Assembly (NCBI RefSeq): GCF_025561425.1
Contig: NZ_CP094824.1
Location: 1,736,001 to 1,800,000, forward strand
DNA from: Mammaliicoccus sciuri
GTDB taxonomy: Bacteria > Bacillota > Bacilli > Staphylococcales > Staphylococcaceae
Length of the DNA stretch: 64,000 nucleotides
Direction: 5' to 3'
Part shown: piece by piece, positions 43,651-55,549 of the stretch
Layout: every line of letters starts with the position of its first letter
Numbering within the stretch: the first letter of the stretch is position 1
Notes under the pieces: model-generated
What the model was told of the DNA's origin: nothing
Seen by the model: only the letters and a program-made list of their open reading frames with translations
Databases searched by the model: none
Translations under genes and position numbers: made by a program

Positions 43651-44849
43651 ATCGAATATTTTGGTATAGATGTTGGAAAAGGAAAGAGTTTTATTGCACA
43701 TTATTCAAACAATGAATTTGTTAAAGAATTTGAAATTACCCACGATAATAATGGTTTTGAGTCACTAAACAAATATATAAAGGATTTCGCAGGAGTATAT
43801 TTTTTATTTGAAGCTACTGGTATATATTCAAAAGTGTTAGAGAAATTCTGTACAGTTAACAACATTTCATTTTGTGTAATTAACCCTCTTGAGGCAAAAT
43901 TACTAACTAATTCTTTAAGAAATTGGAAAACAGATAAATCTGATGCACATAAACTTGCCGTTTTAGCTAAAAATATAAATAAAAAACCTTCTAGAAATTT
44001 AATGGAAGAAAAATACGTAAAACTGAGAGCACTGACAAGATACTATGAAGAAATTAACAATCAACAAAATTACTTAAAAAACCAATTGATTCAGTTACTA
44101 GATATGACTTTTCCAGAATTACAAAACCTATTTAAGGATAGATATTCAAAATTGGCTTTACAAGTAGCTAGTAAGTTCCCACATCCTGACTTTGTTGATT
44201 CTAATGAAATTGAAGAACTAAAAAATACAATTAATAGTTGTACAGAAAAAATCTATCAGAGAAAAAGAAAGCACAATATGCAAAAAAACTCGTAGAGTTC
44301 TCTATGGTCAGTTATCCTTCTGTTTCTAAAGATTCATTTTTAACAGATAAATTAATTTATGTGATTGAAGATTTATTAAATCTAATGAAACGGCATGCTT
44401 CTATAAAACAAAGGTTATTAGTGTTAGCTGAGGAATTCGAAGAATTTAAAATAATTAAATCTATTCCTGGCATTGGTGATTTAACAGCCATAATGATTAT
44501 TGGCGAATTAGGTGACATCAAATCCTTTGATTCTCATAAACAATTGAATGCATATGTAGGCATTGATATAAAAAGATATCAGTCTGGTAAAACGCATTTT
44601 AAAGATAAAATTAACAAACGTGGAAACAAACATGCTAGATCATTATTTTACTTAATCATTAAAAATTTCCTGTTGGGTCAAAGGTTATTTAAAAATCATA
44701 TTATCGACTATTATTACAAATTAAAAAAGCAGCCTAATGGCAAAGGCCACAAGACTGCTTCAATAGCTTGCGTTAACAAGCTACTTAAAACCATTCATTA
44801 TCTAGTTATAAATAATAAAGAATATGATTATCACTTGTTTCCACACTGA
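43651..44849 (+). pseudogene. IS110-family DEDD recombinase, broken into two frames
   Basis: IS110 recombinases combine an N-terminal RuvC-like DEDD domain with a C-terminal domain supplying a serine. The first frame (to 44295) carries D22 (FGIDVGK), E69 (FEATG), and D110/D113 (TDKSDAHKLA), numbering from the upstream ATG at 43606. The second (44238-44849) carries SIPGIGDLTAIMIIGELGD and the serine of YQSGKT. Around 44255 the frame moves after ACAGAAAAAATC, where TA appears inserted (or one base lost); joining ...EKI to SEKKKAQYAKK restores homology. The likely start codon ATC at 43651, behind AGGAG, looks like a mutated ATG. Confidence 0.8.
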
Positions 44850-44962
44850 TAATCTATTCAAATAAATCATAACATATTGAAAAAATTATTAAATAATAAA
44901 GGCTTATTTAGTGATGCCAATTTTAAATACATTTTACTACGTAGTAGTTGACAAATCGTAGG

Positions 44963-44994
44963 AAAAAGACTGAGACAAACATCGTTGCCTCAGC
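44963..44994 (-). terminator. terminator of tyrS
   Basis: On the minus strand CTGAGGCAA and TTGTCTCAG form a stem with a 6-nt loop and one mismatch, then U-rich sequence (AAAAA on plus at 44963-44967). It lies about 18 nt past the tyrS stop. Confidence 0.75.
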
Positions 44995-45012
44995 CCATGT
45001 AACTCATAAATA

Positions 45013-46536
<1,524 letters not shown>

Positions 46537-46541
46537 TACAA

Positions 46542-46570
46542 AGTATAATGCTAACTTTTTTAAAAGTCAA
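46542..46570 (-). promoter_or_regulatory. promoter of tyrS T-box
   Basis: TTGACT (46565-46570) and TATACT (46542-46547) on the minus strand with a 17-nt spacer, placing the RNA start near 46536. Confidence 0.85.
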
Positions 46571-46619
46571 CACTAAACATATATGTTATAATATTGATGA
46601 TTAGATTGGAGGTAAAAAT

Positions 46620-49079
46620 TTGAGTTCAAATCAGTCTAAAAACAAACTTAAAGAACAATTTAATCGTTCAAGTAAGAAATATAAAGATACTTTTAAAGAA
46701 ACAAAATGGTCCCCAAAACTCATATTCCATACTGCATACAATGTAATAAGCAATTTATTTTTCATTATTGTATTTATTAGTTGTTTATTATTAGCTTTAG
46801 GATTGGGTATTGGCGGCGGATACTTCGCAGGACTTGTCAAAGATGAAAAAGTAATGTCTAAAAAAGAAATGAAGCAACAACTTTATTCAATGACAGAAAG
46901 TACTTCTGTTTATTTTGGTTCTGGAGAGTCACTTGGTCGATTAAAAAGTGATGTCCAAAGGGATGTTATTAAAGGGAAAGACATAAGTAAAAATGTTAAA
47001 AATGCACTTATATCAACAGAAGATGAAGACTTCTATAACCATAACGGAATTGTACCTAAAGCTTTTATAAGAGCATCAGTACAAGAAGTACTTGGTAGTG
47101 CTAATTCTTCTGGCGGGAGTACATTAACACAACAACTTGTTAAGAACCAACTTTTAACAAATGAAACATCATTTGAACGTAAAGCAAAAGAAATGCTACT
47201 TTCAATGAATGTTGAAAAGAACTTATCAAAAGAAGAAATTATTGATAGTTACTTAAACGTCGTTTCATTTGGTAGAAATTCAAATGGTTCTAATATTGCG
47301 GGTATTGAAGCCGCTGCTCAAGGTGTATTTGGTAAATCAGCTAAGAATTTAAATATTGCACAATCTGCATATCTTGCTGGATTACCTCAGAATCCTTACA
47401 CATACACACCTTTCTTACCGAATGGTGATTTAAAAGATGATGAATCCTTGAAATACGGCATCAATCGTCAACACTATGTTCTGAAAAGAATGTATCAAGA
47501 AGAAAAAATCACGAAAAAAGAATACGATGAAGCTTTAAAATTCGACATCAAGAAATCATTTGTTGATAAAGTTGAAGAACCTAATCAGAAATATCCATTC
47601 TTAACGGAAGAAGTTGAAAAACGTACTGTTGATATTCTTAAATACCATTTAGCAAAAGAAGATAATATTTCTAAGAAAGAACTTGATCAAACGCCTGTTC
47701 TTATGACGAAATATACTGAAAAAGCTAATCAAGCTATGCGAACTGAAGGTTACCGTGTAGATACAACGATTGAAAAAGATATGTACGATAAACTTCAAGA
47801 AGTTAAAGATAATTCTGGTAGCTACTCTTGGGATAGAGAAGCAAGTTATACAAACAGTGAAGGTAAAAAAGATTCTAAAGAGTTCCAACATGAAGTCGGT
47901 GCATTATTAAAAGAAAATCAATCTGGTAAAATACTAGCGTTCGTTGGTGGTAGAGATTACGAAAAATCACAAATCAATCACGCAACAAGTGCTAAACGTT
48001 CACCAGGTTCAACAATGAAACCATTACTCACATATGCACCAGCATTTGAAAATGGATTAATCACACCAAACACTGCCCTACTGGATAAAAAATTCGATTT
48101 CCAAGGTTATTCACCTGATAACTACGATAGAAGAGAATTTGGACCAGTAACAGTAGATTATGCTTTAAGAAACTCTTTAAACTTAAGTACTTTAAGATTG
48201 TATAGCAATGTTCAAGACTACAAACCATGGGAAAACTTAAATAAAATGGGTATGACCGTACCTAAAGATATACAAGATAGTTTAGCCTTAACACTTGGTA
48301 CAGCAGACTTCACGTTAGAACAAGATGTGAATGGTTACAGTACTTTAGCTAATAAAGGTGAATATAATGAAAGTTATATGATTGAATCTATTAAATCACG
48401 AGATGGTGAAGTGATTTATCAACACAAAAAAGATCCGAAACGTATCTTTAGTGAATCAACAACTTATTTAACAACAAGTATTTTAGAAGGTGTACTCGAT
48501 GACGGTTCAGGTTACCAAATTAAGAATTCATTTGACGGTAACTGGGCTGGTAAAACAGGTACATCACAAGATGCTAAAGATAGCTTGTTTGTAGGATATA
48601 CACCAAAAGTTACACTTGGTATTTGGATGGGTTATGACCAACCAATAACATTTGATGAAGACAGTCATTATCAATTATTTATGTGGAGAGATATGGTTAA
48701 TGCATTATCCTCTACAGATAGAGAAAAATTAGGATACGATAGTGAATTCTCTAGACCTAGCACAGTTAAAGAAGACAAAATTTGCCAATACACAAATTCT
48801 ACCGGAAGCTGTAGCAGCGGCGAATCTAAATCTTCTACATTATTATCTGATAAAGTCGATACTTCGAATAAAGATATTAATTCCGACTACGTATTAAAAC
48901 GACTAGGACAAGCAATTGATACTAACACATCATCAAAAGTTAAACCAAAAGAACGCGTATCTAAAAATTCTAAAGAAGCTTGGTCATATAAATCAAGCAG
49001 CAATAAAGATAGTAATTCAAACAGCAATAGTAAGCCATCCAGTGGTACAAGCACCGAACCACCAAGTGGCAATAATTAG
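46620..49079 (+). CDS. class A penicillin-binding protein (PBP1a type)
   Basis: A bifunctional peptidoglycan synthase of 819 residues. After a membrane helix (about 43-70) comes the GT51 transglycosylase domain with E134 in ISTEDEDFY and GGSTLTQQLVKNQ (165-177). The transpeptidase domain has S464-T-M-K467 (SPGSTMKPLL), S519-L-N521 and K645-T-G647. Residues from about 770 are a low-complexity Ser/Asn/Lys tail. The start is a TTG at 46620, 6 nt after TTGGAGGT; no ATG is nearby in frame. It sits between tyrS and fhs and has its own terminator. Confidence 0.92.
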   Translation: MSSNQSKNKLKEQFNRSSKKYKDTFKETKWSPKLIFHTAYNVISNLFFIIVFISCLLLALGLGIGGGYFAGLVKDEKVMSKKEMKQQLYSMTESTSVYFGSGESLGRLKSDVQRDVIKGKDISKNVKNALISTEDEDFYNHNGIVPKAFIRASVQEVLGSANSSGGSTLTQQLVKNQLLTNETSFERKAKEMLLSMNVEKNLSKEEIIDSYLNVVSFGRNSNGSNIAGIEAAAQGVFGKSAKNLNIAQSAYLAGLPQNPYTYTPFLPNGDLKDDESLKYGINRQHYVLKRMYQEEKITKKEYDEALKFDIKKSFVDKVEEPNQKYPFLTEEVEKRTVDILKYHLAKEDNISKKELDQTPVLMTKYTEKANQAMRTEGYRVDTTIEKDMYDKLQEVKDNSGSYSWDREASYTNSEGKKDSKEFQHEVGALLKENQSGKILAFVGGRDYEKSQINHATSAKRSPGSTMKPLLTYAPAFENGLITPNTALLDKKFDFQGYSPDNYDRREFGPVTVDYALRNSLNLSTLRLYSNVQDYKPWENLNKMGMTVPKDIQDSLALTLGTADFTLEQDVNGYSTLANKGEYNESYMIESIKSRDGEVIYQHKKDPKRIFSESTTYLTTSILEGVLDDGSGYQIKNSFDGNWAGKTGTSQDAKDSLFVGYTPKVTLGIWMGYDQPITFDEDSHYQLFMWRDMVNALSSTDREKLGYDSEFSRPSTVKEDKICQYTNSTGSCSSGESKSSTLLSDKVDTSNKDINSDYVLKRLGQAIDTNTSSKVKPKERVSKNSKEAWSYKSSSNKDSNSNSNSKPSSGTSTEPPSGNN

Positions 49080-49092
49080 ATAAATCGTTTAT

Positions 49093-49130
49093 AACACCTC
49101 ATTTTCAGTGAAAATGAGGTGTTATTTTTT
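49093..49130 (+). terminator. terminator of the PBP gene
   Basis: AACACCTCATTTTC (49093-49106) pairs with GAAAATGAGGTGTT (49110-49123), 3-nt loop, followed by A then six T. It starts 14 nt after the stop. Confidence 0.9.
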
Positions 49131-49158
49131 GTTGAGTATGCTTTTATGAAGGACTCGC

Positions 49159-49278
49159 CTTAGTTACATTTTCGTTAGGTTTTGTTAATATGGGCACCCT
49201 TAGTTACAATTCCACCGACTTTTGTTACTAACGGCCTCCTTAGTTACAATTACGCCGACTTTTGTAATTAAAACTCGC
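49159..49278. repeat. three tandem copies of a 40-bp intergenic repeat
   Basis: Units start at 49159, 49199 and 49239, exactly 40 bp apart, each beginning CTTAGTTACA and containing GTTTTGTTA or GACTTTTGTTACT with a variable GC-richer end (GGGCACC, ACGGCCTC, ACTCGC). Each unit is itself an imperfect palindrome, TTAGTTACAA against TTTGTTACTAA. Located between convergent pbp and fhs. Confidence 0.75.
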
Positions 49279-49311
49279 TCTACATATGCCAAATATAATT
49301 TAAACAACAAA

Positions 49312-49349
49312 AAAACTGTTGAGACAGACATTATTGTCTCAACAGTTTT
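49312..49349 (-). terminator. terminator of fhs
   Basis: AAAACTGTTGAGACA pairs with TGTCTCAACAGTTTT (perfect 15 bp), 8-nt loop; A run 49309-49315 gives U on the minus strand. It is 20 nt past the fhs stop. Confidence 0.88.
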
Positions 49350-49368
49350 CTAATAAGTTATATTTTAA

Positions 49369-51039
49369 CTAGAATAATCCTACAGCAGAACCGTCTTCGT
49401 TAACATCCATATTTAATGCTGCTGGTTTCTTTGGTAAACCTGGCATTGTCATGATGTCCCCTGTTAATGCTACAATAAATCCTGCACCAGTTCTTGGTGA
49501 TAATTCTCTAATTGTTATATCGAAGTCTACTGGTGCACCAAGTTCTTTTGGATCATCTGTAAATGAATATTGTGTTTTCGCCATACAAACTGGGTATTTA
49601 TCCCAACCGTTTTCTTTAATTGTCTTCAATTGTTTTAAGGCTTTGTCACTGAATTTAACAGATCTTCCGCCGTATACTTTCTGAACAATTGTTTCTATTT
49701 TTTCTTCTATAGATAAGTCCAAGTCATAAAGATGTTTAAATGATTGAGGTGTTTCTATTACTTTTAATACTTCTTTAGCAAGTTCGACGCCACCTGCTCC
49801 ACCTTTTTCCCAAACTTCTGTTAAAGCTACTTTTACGTTATTTTCTTTACACCAATCTAAGACAACTTGTACTTCGTCATCTGTATCGTGAATAAACGCA
49901 TTAATTGCTACAACAGGCTCAACGCCATACTGTTTAATGTTATTGACGTGTCTTTCTAAGTTTACGATACCTTGTTGAACAGCTTGAACATTTTCTTCTT
50001 TTAGATCAGTCTTTGCTACACCACCATGCATTTTTAACGCACGAATAGTTGCGACTATAACAACTGCACTTGGATCAAATCCAGCTTTACGTGTTTTGAT
50101 ATTTAAAAACTTCTCTGCACCTAAATCTGAACCAAATCCACTTTCTGTTACGACAATATCCGCTAACTTTCTAGCAGTATTCGTTGCAATAATTGAATTA
50201 CATCCATGCGCAATATTCGCAAAAGGTCCACCATGTACTAATGCAGGCGTGCCTTCTATCGTTTGTACGATGTTAGGTTTTAGCGCATCTTTTAAAATAA
50301 GCGTTAAAGCACCTTCTACTTTTAAATTACGAACCGTTACGGGTTGTTTATCTACATTATAGCCAATTGTAATATTAGCTAGATTTTCTTTTAAATCTTT
50401 AATGCCGTTTGATAAACAGAATATAGCCATTATTTCAGATGCAACTGTGATATCAAAGCCATCTTCTCTTGGTACACCTCTTGTTGGACCGCCTAAACCA
50501 ACTACGACTTGACGTAACTCTCTATCATTCATATCAAGTACACGTTTCCATTCAACGCGTCTAGAATCAATATTAAGTTCGTTACCTTGATAAATGTGAT
50601 TATCGATAAATGCTGACAACGCATTGTTTGCAGTCGTTATCGCGTGTAAGTCACCATTAAAATGTAAATTGATTTCTTCCATTGGTAAAACTTGTGCATA
50701 ACCACCACCTGTTGCGCCACCTTTCATACCAAATACTGGTCCGAGTGAAGGTTCTCTTAATGCGACCATTACATTTTGATTAAGTTGATTAAAGGCATCT
50801 GCTAATCCAACCGTTACTGTTGATTTACCTTCACCAGCTGGCGTTGGACTTAAAGCTGTTACAAGCACAACTTTACCTTTTTCCTCTAGTTCATTTAGCT
50901 TTGTAATATCAACTTTTCCTTTGTAGTGACCATATGGCTCCAAAGCTTCATGAGAAATCCCCACCTTCTCAGCTATTTCACTAATTGGTCTTAAAGTACT
51001 TTGTTTTGCAATTTCTAAATCTGATAAATGACTCAACAT
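49369..51039 (-). CDS. fhs: formate-tetrahydrofolate ligase
   Basis: Makes 10-formyltetrahydrofolate from formate, tetrahydrofolate and ATP, supplying one-carbon units for purines and fMet. The 556-residue protein has the P-loop TPAGEGKST (66-74), [18 protein letters not shown] near 95-112 and the C-terminal [20 protein letters not shown]. Length is normal (about 555). The ATG follows AAGGAGTG. Monocistronic. The neighbours tyrS, PBP and acsA keep the staphylococcal order. Confidence 0.96.
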   Translation of the reverse strand: MLSHLSDLEIAKQSTLRPISEIAEKVGISHEALEPYGHYKGKVDITKLNELEEKGKVVLVTALSPTPAGEGKSTVTVGLADAFNQLNQNVMVALREPSLGPVFGMKGGATGGGYAQVLPMEEINLHFNGDLHAITTANNALSAFIDNHIYQGNELNIDSRRVEWKRVLDMNDRELRQVVVGLGGPTRGVPREDGFDITVASEIMAIFCLSNGIKDLKENLANITIGYNVDKQPVTVRNLKVEGALTLILKDALKPNIVQTIEGTPALVHGGPFANIAHGCNSIIATNTARKLADIVVTESGFGSDLGAEKFLNIKTRKAGFDPSAVVIVATIRALKMHGGVAKTDLKEENVQAVQQGIVNLERHVNNIKQYGVEPVVAINAFIHDTDDEVQVVLDWCKENNVKVALTEVWEKGGAGGVELAKEVLKVIETPQSFKHLYDLDLSIEEKIETIVQKVYGGRSVKFSDKALKQLKTIKENGWDKYPVCMAKTQYSFTDDPKELGAPVDFDITIRELSPRTGAGFIVALTGDIMTMPGLPKKPAALNMDVNEDGSAVGLF

Positions 51040-51159
51040 CGTTCACTCCTTAAATTTATATTACAAATTAAATATTAAATGACATATCCTAACACTCTTA
51101 GGATATACAATTCCCTCATAAAAGTCGATATGAAAGCTACTTTTATTCAAATTTCCCGT

Positions 51160-51189
51160 AAAAAAGATCACGCCAATTATATGACGTGA
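51160..51189 (-). terminator. terminator of acsA
   Basis: TCACGCC (51168-51174) pairs with GACGTGA (51183-51189), one G.U pair; six A (51160-51165) make a U tract on the minus strand. It begins 13 nt after the acsA stop. Confidence 0.75.
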
Positions 51190-51201
51190 ACTTTATTTAA
51201 T

Positions 51202-52914
51202 TTAATCTTCAAGCGTAGATAAGTCACCTGCTGGTAAATCTAGTTCCCAAGCTTTAAGTACACGTCTCATAATTTTACCTGAACGTGTCTTCGGTAATTT
51301 ATCTTTAAATTCAATTTCACGAGGTGCTGCATGTCCAGCTAATCCTTCTTTAACAAACTTTCTAATTTCTTCTTTAAGTTCGTCTGATTCATCATAGCCA
51401 TCTCTTAAAGCAATAAATGCTTTAATAATTTCACCTCTTACTGGGTCAGGTTTACCGATAACACCCGCTTCAGCAACAGCTGGATGTTCAACAAGTTTAG
51501 ATTCAACTTCAAATGGACCTACACGTTCACCTGCAGTCATGATTACATCATCAACTCTACCTTGGAACCAGTAATAACCATCTTCATCTTTATATGCAGA
51601 ATCTCCTGAAACATACCATTCATCATTGATAAAGTAAGAATCATATTTAGGTTGGTTATTCCAAATTGTTCTCATCATTGATGGCCAACCTTTTTTAAGT
51701 GCTAAGTTACCCATTCTATTCGGTGGTAATTCATTACCTTGATCATCTACAATTGCTGCTTCAATACCTGGTAAAGGTTTACCCATTGAACCAGCACGTA
51801 TATCCATAGAAGGATAGTTTACTATCATATGTCCACCAGTTTCAGTCATCCACCATGTATCATGTACTCTATGATTAAATACATTATGTGCCCACTTAAT
51901 AACTTCAGGGTTTAACGGTTCACCTACTGAAAGCACATGTCTTAATGATGAAAGATCATATTTACTAACAACATCATCACCAGCACCCATTAACATACGT
52001 AGTGCAGTTGGCGCTGTATACCAAATTGTTACGGCATATGTTTGAATAAAGTCATACCAACCTTCAGGCGAGAATCTTCCCCCGACAATACAGTTTGTAA
52101 CACCATTTAGCCATGGACTGAAGATACCGTATGAAGTACCTGTTACCCAACCTGGGTCAGCTGTACACCAATAAACGTCATCTTCTTTAAAGTCTAATAC
52201 ATATTTACCAGAGATATAATGTACAATCATAGCCTCTTGAACATGTAATACACCTTTAGGTTGTCCTGTAGAACCTGATGTATAATGTAAGATCAAACCA
52301 TCTTCTCTATCTAACCATTCAATATCAAATTCTTCACTTGCTTGTTCAAATGATTGATTGAAATCAATGTATTCATCACTTACTTCGTCATCTACAACGA
52401 CAATATATTCAAGGTTTGGTAATTCATCTTTCGGAATTCTACCAACTAAATCGTTCGTTGTAATGATAACTTTAGCTTCACTATTTTCTAATCTGTCTTT
52501 AACTGCTTTTTCCATAAAGGCTTCGAATAATGGACCTACAATAGCCCCAATCTTCAAAGCACCTAATAAAGTGAAATATAATTCAGGTGTTCTAGGCATA
52601 AAGATAAATACTCTATCACCTTTTTGTACATTCGCTTCATTTTTCAAGACATTTGCAGCTTTATTACTCGCGATTTGTAATTCTTTAAATGTATAACTAT
52701 CTTGTCTATTGCTATCTTTATAATGAAGTGCAATTTTGTCCCCTTTACCATTATCTACATGACGATCTATACATTCGTAAGCCATATTTATTTTTCCAGT
52801 TTCACTCCAACTGAAATTCTTTTCTATATCTTTCCAATTATGATTTTTTACCGTTTCATCATAATCAGCAAGGTTATAAGAATCATTTAATGCTTCGTAT
52901 ACTTCGACTTTCAT
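51202..52914 (-). CDS. acsA: acetyl-coenzyme A synthetase
   Basis: Activates acetate to acetyl-CoA through acetyl-AMP. The 570-residue protein has the AMP-binding core ILHYTSGSTGQPKGVLH, the WWMTETGGHM block, and the C-terminal lysine K547 in PKTRSGKIMRR, the residue that AcuA acetylates to shut the enzyme. A consensus cre stands 21 nt upstream of the ATG and would give glucose repression. The gene is divergent from acuA-acuB-acuC, whose products control its acetylation state. Ribosome site AAGGGGAG. Confidence 0.96.
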   Translation of the reverse strand: MKVEVYEALNDSYNLADYDETVKNHNWKDIEKNFSWSETGKINMAYECIDRHVDNGKGDKIALHYKDSNRQDSYTFKELQIASNKAANVLKNEANVQKGDRVFIFMPRTPELYFTLLGALKIGAIVGPLFEAFMEKAVKDRLENSEAKVIITTNDLVGRIPKDELPNLEYIVVVDDEVSDEYIDFNQSFEQASEEFDIEWLDREDGLILHYTSGSTGQPKGVLHVQEAMIVHYISGKYVLDFKEDDVYWCTADPGWVTGTSYGIFSPWLNGVTNCIVGGRFSPEGWYDFIQTYAVTIWYTAPTALRMLMGAGDDVVSKYDLSSLRHVLSVGEPLNPEVIKWAHNVFNHRVHDTWWMTETGGHMIVNYPSMDIRAGSMGKPLPGIEAAIVDDQGNELPPNRMGNLALKKGWPSMMRTIWNNQPKYDSYFINDEWYVSGDSAYKDEDGYYWFQGRVDDVIMTAGERVGPFEVESKLVEHPAVAEAGVIGKPDPVRGEIIKAFIALRDGYDESDELKEEIRKFVKEGLAGHAAPREIEFKDKLPKTRSGKIMRRVLKAWELDLPAGDLSTLED

Positions 52915-52934
52915 TTAAATCTCCCCTTTTATGA

Positions 52935-52950
52935 ATGTAATCGTTTTCAA
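52935..52950. promoter_or_regulatory. cre site between acsA and acuA
   Basis: On the minus strand TTGAAAACGATTACAT fits WTGNAARCGNWWWCAW at every position. It lies 21 nt upstream of the acsA ATG and may also serve the divergent acu operon. The regulator CcpA is encoded 3 kb away. Confidence 0.8.
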
Positions 52951-53063
52951 TAAAGCCTAATTACATTATAATATAAATAGATGATACTTTTCAAAAAAAT
53001 TTGATTATTCAAAATACATATTACAAATATAGAATATCATACTTAATGAAAGGAGGTACAACA

Positions 53064-53699
53064 TTGGAATTCAAGAAGACTTTTATATCTGAAACAGTCC
53101 CCTATGATAAAGACACAGATATTATCGTTGAAGGACCTGTACATCCAGATGAATTGCGAAACATGACTTTTGATGAAGGACTCAATAGTTTTAGAGTATC
53201 TAAAGAACAATTTGAAGCGATCATTGAAATAGCTGAATTACCTGAAGGAAGAATAATTATTGCACGTATTGATCAACATATTATTGGTTATACGACATAC
53301 TTATACCCTGACCCATTAGAAAGATGGTCTGATGGTAATTTACCGTATATTCTAGAATTAGGTGCCATTGAATTGTCTTTAGATTATCGTAAATATGGTC
53401 TAGGTAAAAAAATGCTTCAACTTGCTATGAAAGCGCCTGAAATGGAAGATTTCATCGTCATTACAACTGAATATTATTGGCATTGGGACTTAAAAAATAG
53501 TGGTTTAGATGTTTATCAATATCAAAAAATCATGCATAAAATGATGGCTGAAGGTGGATTAGAAGTGTTTGCAACAGATGATCCTGAAATTATTAGTCAT
53601 CCAGCAAATAGCTTAATGGCAAGGATTGGACAAAATATTAAACAAGAACAAATGGAAGAATTTGATAAGCTCAGATTTATGAATAGATTTTTCTTTTAG
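53064..53699 (+). CDS. acuA: AcuA protein acetyltransferase of acetyl-CoA synthetase
   Basis: A GNAT-family lysine acetyltransferase of about 211 residues that inactivates AcsA. The start is a TTG at 53064, 9 nt after AAAGGAGG; translation begins at LEFKKTFISE. The GNAT fold is seen in LGAIELSLDYRKYGLGKKML, the acetyl-CoA-binding strand and P-loop. It is the first gene of the acuABC operon, 16 nt before acuB, and divergent from its target acsA. Confidence 0.93.
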   Translation: MEFKKTFISETVPYDKDTDIIVEGPVHPDELRNMTFDEGLNSFRVSKEQFEAIIEIAELPEGRIIIARIDQHIIGYTTYLYPDPLERWSDGNLPYILELGAIELSLDYRKYGLGKKMLQLAMKAPEMEDFIVITTEYYWHWDLKNSGLDVYQYQKIMHKMMAEGGLEVFATDDPEIISHPANSLMARIGQNIKQEQMEEFDKLRFMNRFFF

Positions 53700-53714
53700 A
53701 GGGGGTTTAAATTT

Positions 53715-54359
53715 ATGTTAGTAGAAAAAATTATGACATCACCTTGTACAACAATACAAAGTGATAAATCTATTGAAGATGCTTTAGTATTAATGACACA
53801 AAAAGAAATTAGACATTTACCGATTGTTGATGAATCAGATCATTTACTCGGTATTATTTCTGATAGAGATATCAAAATGGCACTACCTAGCATATTATCT
53901 GATGACGAGCCTAACAAAAGTTTGTCATTATCTGTTTCAAAAATAATGAGACGTAATGTGATACGTTGTCATCCACTTGATTTTGTAGAAGATATTGCAT
54001 TAGATTTTTATGAAATGTCTATCGGGTCAATTCCAGTTATTCGAGATAATAAAGTAATTGGTATCGTTACCCAAAAAGACATGCTCAATACATTTTTAGA
54101 ACTTACTGGCGTGACTATGCCCGGTTCTATTATTGAAGTACATATTGATGATAAAGTTGGCGCACTTCATGATATTACAAGAATATTTAAAGAACAAAAT
54201 ATTGATATCTTAAACGTTCTAGCATATGCAGATCAACAAGATATTAATAAGAGATACCTGATGTTACGAGTGAAATCAATGAATCCAGAGAAGATATACA
54301 AATTATTAGAAGAACAAGATTACCATGTCATCTATCCATTTGGTATAAAAAATGACTAA
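53715..54359 (+). CDS. acuB: AcuB-type CBS-ACT protein
   Basis: A 214-residue protein with two CBS domains (about 1-70 and 75-130; IVDESDHLLGIISDRDIKMA and VTQKDMLNTFLEL) and a C-terminal ACT-like domain (about 138-210, IEVHIDDKVGALHDITRIF). CBS pairs bind adenosine nucleotides, so it may sense energy state in acetate metabolism. The exact role in acu operons is unclear even in Bacillus. The ribosome site is GGGGG, and its end overlaps acuC by 8 nt. Confidence 0.88.
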   Translation: MLVEKIMTSPCTTIQSDKSIEDALVLMTQKEIRHLPIVDESDHLLGIISDRDIKMALPSILSDDEPNKSLSLSVSKIMRRNVIRCHPLDFVEDIALDFYEMSIGSIPVIRDNKVIGIVTQKDMLNTFLELTGVTMPGSIIEVHIDDKVGALHDITRIFKEQNIDILNVLAYADQQDINKRYLMLRVKSMNPEKIYKLLEEQDYHVIYPFGIKND

Positions 54360-55497
54360 TGTTAAATATGTATATTCTGAAGATTTATTGAAATATCGTT
54401 TTTCAGATAGTCACCCTTTCAATCAAATGAGACTTAAATTAACAACTGATTTACTCTTTGATTTAGGTGTATTAACAGAAGCACATATTATTCCACCTCG
54501 GGTAGCGACTGATGAAGAACTTCAACTCGTACATGAACCAAATTACATAGAAGCTATTAAAAAAGCTGGCAATGGTGAATTACCATTAGAAGAATATGAT
54601 AAATACGGATTAAATTCTGAAGACACGCCACAATTTGTAAATATGCATGAAAATAGTGCACGTGTTGTTGGTGGAACTTTAAGTGCAGTAGATGCCGTTA
54701 TGACTGGAAAAGCAACAAGCGCATGCCATCTTGGTGGTGGCTTACATCATGGCTTTAAAGGTAAAGCGAGCGGATTTTGTATATATAATGACAGTGCCGT
54801 TGCCATTCAATACATGCAATCAAAGTATAATCAACGCGTCTTATATATCGATACAGATGCTCATCATGGCGATGGCGTACAATGGTCATTTTATACTAAT
54901 GAAGATGTCATGAACTATTCTATACATGAAACGGGTCGATACTTATTTCCAGGCACAGGCGCGTTAACAGAACGCGGTGATGGTAAAGGATTTGGAACGA
55001 CTGTCAATGTACCATTAGATGCTTATACAGAAGACGATTCATACATAGACGTCTTTAAAGATACGGTAGAAACAGTTTGTAAAGCATATAAACCAGATGT
55101 CATACTGAGTGTAAATGGTGTGGATATACATTATTTAGATCCTCTCACACATTTAAGTTGCACACTTGATACATTGTATAAAATACCTTTTATCGTTAAA
55201 GGCTTAGCAGATAAATATTGTGATGGCAAAATCATTATGATTGGTGGCGGTGGCTATAATATATGGCGCGTCGTACCTAGAGCATGGTCACATGTATGGT
55301 TTGCACTAAATGACCTAGAAACACCTGATGGGTCAATACCAGATTCATGGTTACAAAAATACCAACCACACGCACCATTACCACTACCTTCAACTTGGGT
55401 AGATGAAAAAGAAGACTATACTGAAATACCAAGAAGAACAGAAATAACAGAAAAAAATAATAATACTAAATTAAGAATATTAGACTGGTTTAATTAA
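54352..55497 (+). CDS. acuC: AcuC deacetylase, histone-deacetylase family
   Basis: A zinc-dependent deacetylase of 381 residues in the HDAC-like family, thought to reverse AcuA-type acetylation of AcsA. Zinc and charge-relay residues are visible in YIDTDAHHGDGVQ and the GGGLHHG and GGGGYN segments. It overlaps acuB by 8 nt. Its stop is followed by a strong terminator shared with the convergent ccpA gene. Length and motifs match staphylococcal AcuC. Confidence 0.93.
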   Translation: MTNVKYVYSEDLLKYRFSDSHPFNQMRLKLTTDLLFDLGVLTEAHIIPPRVATDEELQLVHEPNYIEAIKKAGNGELPLEEYDKYGLNSEDTPQFVNMHENSARVVGGTLSAVDAVMTGKATSACHLGGGLHHGFKGKASGFCIYNDSAVAIQYMQSKYNQRVLYIDTDAHHGDGVQWSFYTNEDVMNYSIHETGRYLFPGTGALTERGDGKGFGTTVNVPLDAYTEDDSYIDVFKDTVETVCKAYKPDVILSVNGVDIHYLDPLTHLSCTLDTLYKIPFIVKGLADKYCDGKIIMIGGGGYNIWRVVPRAWSHVWFALNDLETPDGSIPDSWLQKYQPHAPLPLPSTWVDEKEDYTEIPRRTEITEKNNNTKLRILDWFN

Positions 55498-55502
55498 ATA
55501 TT

Positions 55503-55542
55503 AAAAAAGACGACTGAAACATATCCATTGTTTCAGTCGTCT
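55503..55542. terminator. terminator between acuC and ccpA
   Basis: AGACGACTGAAACA and TGTTTCAGTCGTCT form a perfect 14-bp stem with a 7-nt loop; the minus strand has a run of six U (55503-55508) for ccpA. T content after it on the plus side is weaker. Confidence 0.9.
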
Positions 55543-55549
55543 CTTTATA

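Larger units (their letters stand above)
43411..44963 (+). mobile_element. IS110-family element, frameshifted recombinase
   Basis: Contains an IS110-type recombinase (43651-44849) with the left end approximated from the structured region and the right end somewhere between 44850 and the tyrS terminator near 44963; neither boundary can be fixed because this family has no long inverted repeats. No target duplication was found. The 114-base stretch after the recombinase is AT-rich and otherwise featureless. Confidence 0.6.

Noticed and set aside
49159-49278. STAR element identity of the 40-bp repeats
   Set aside because: The S. aureus STAR core (TGTTGNGGCCC-like) is not present; only the general location in intergenic DNA is similar.
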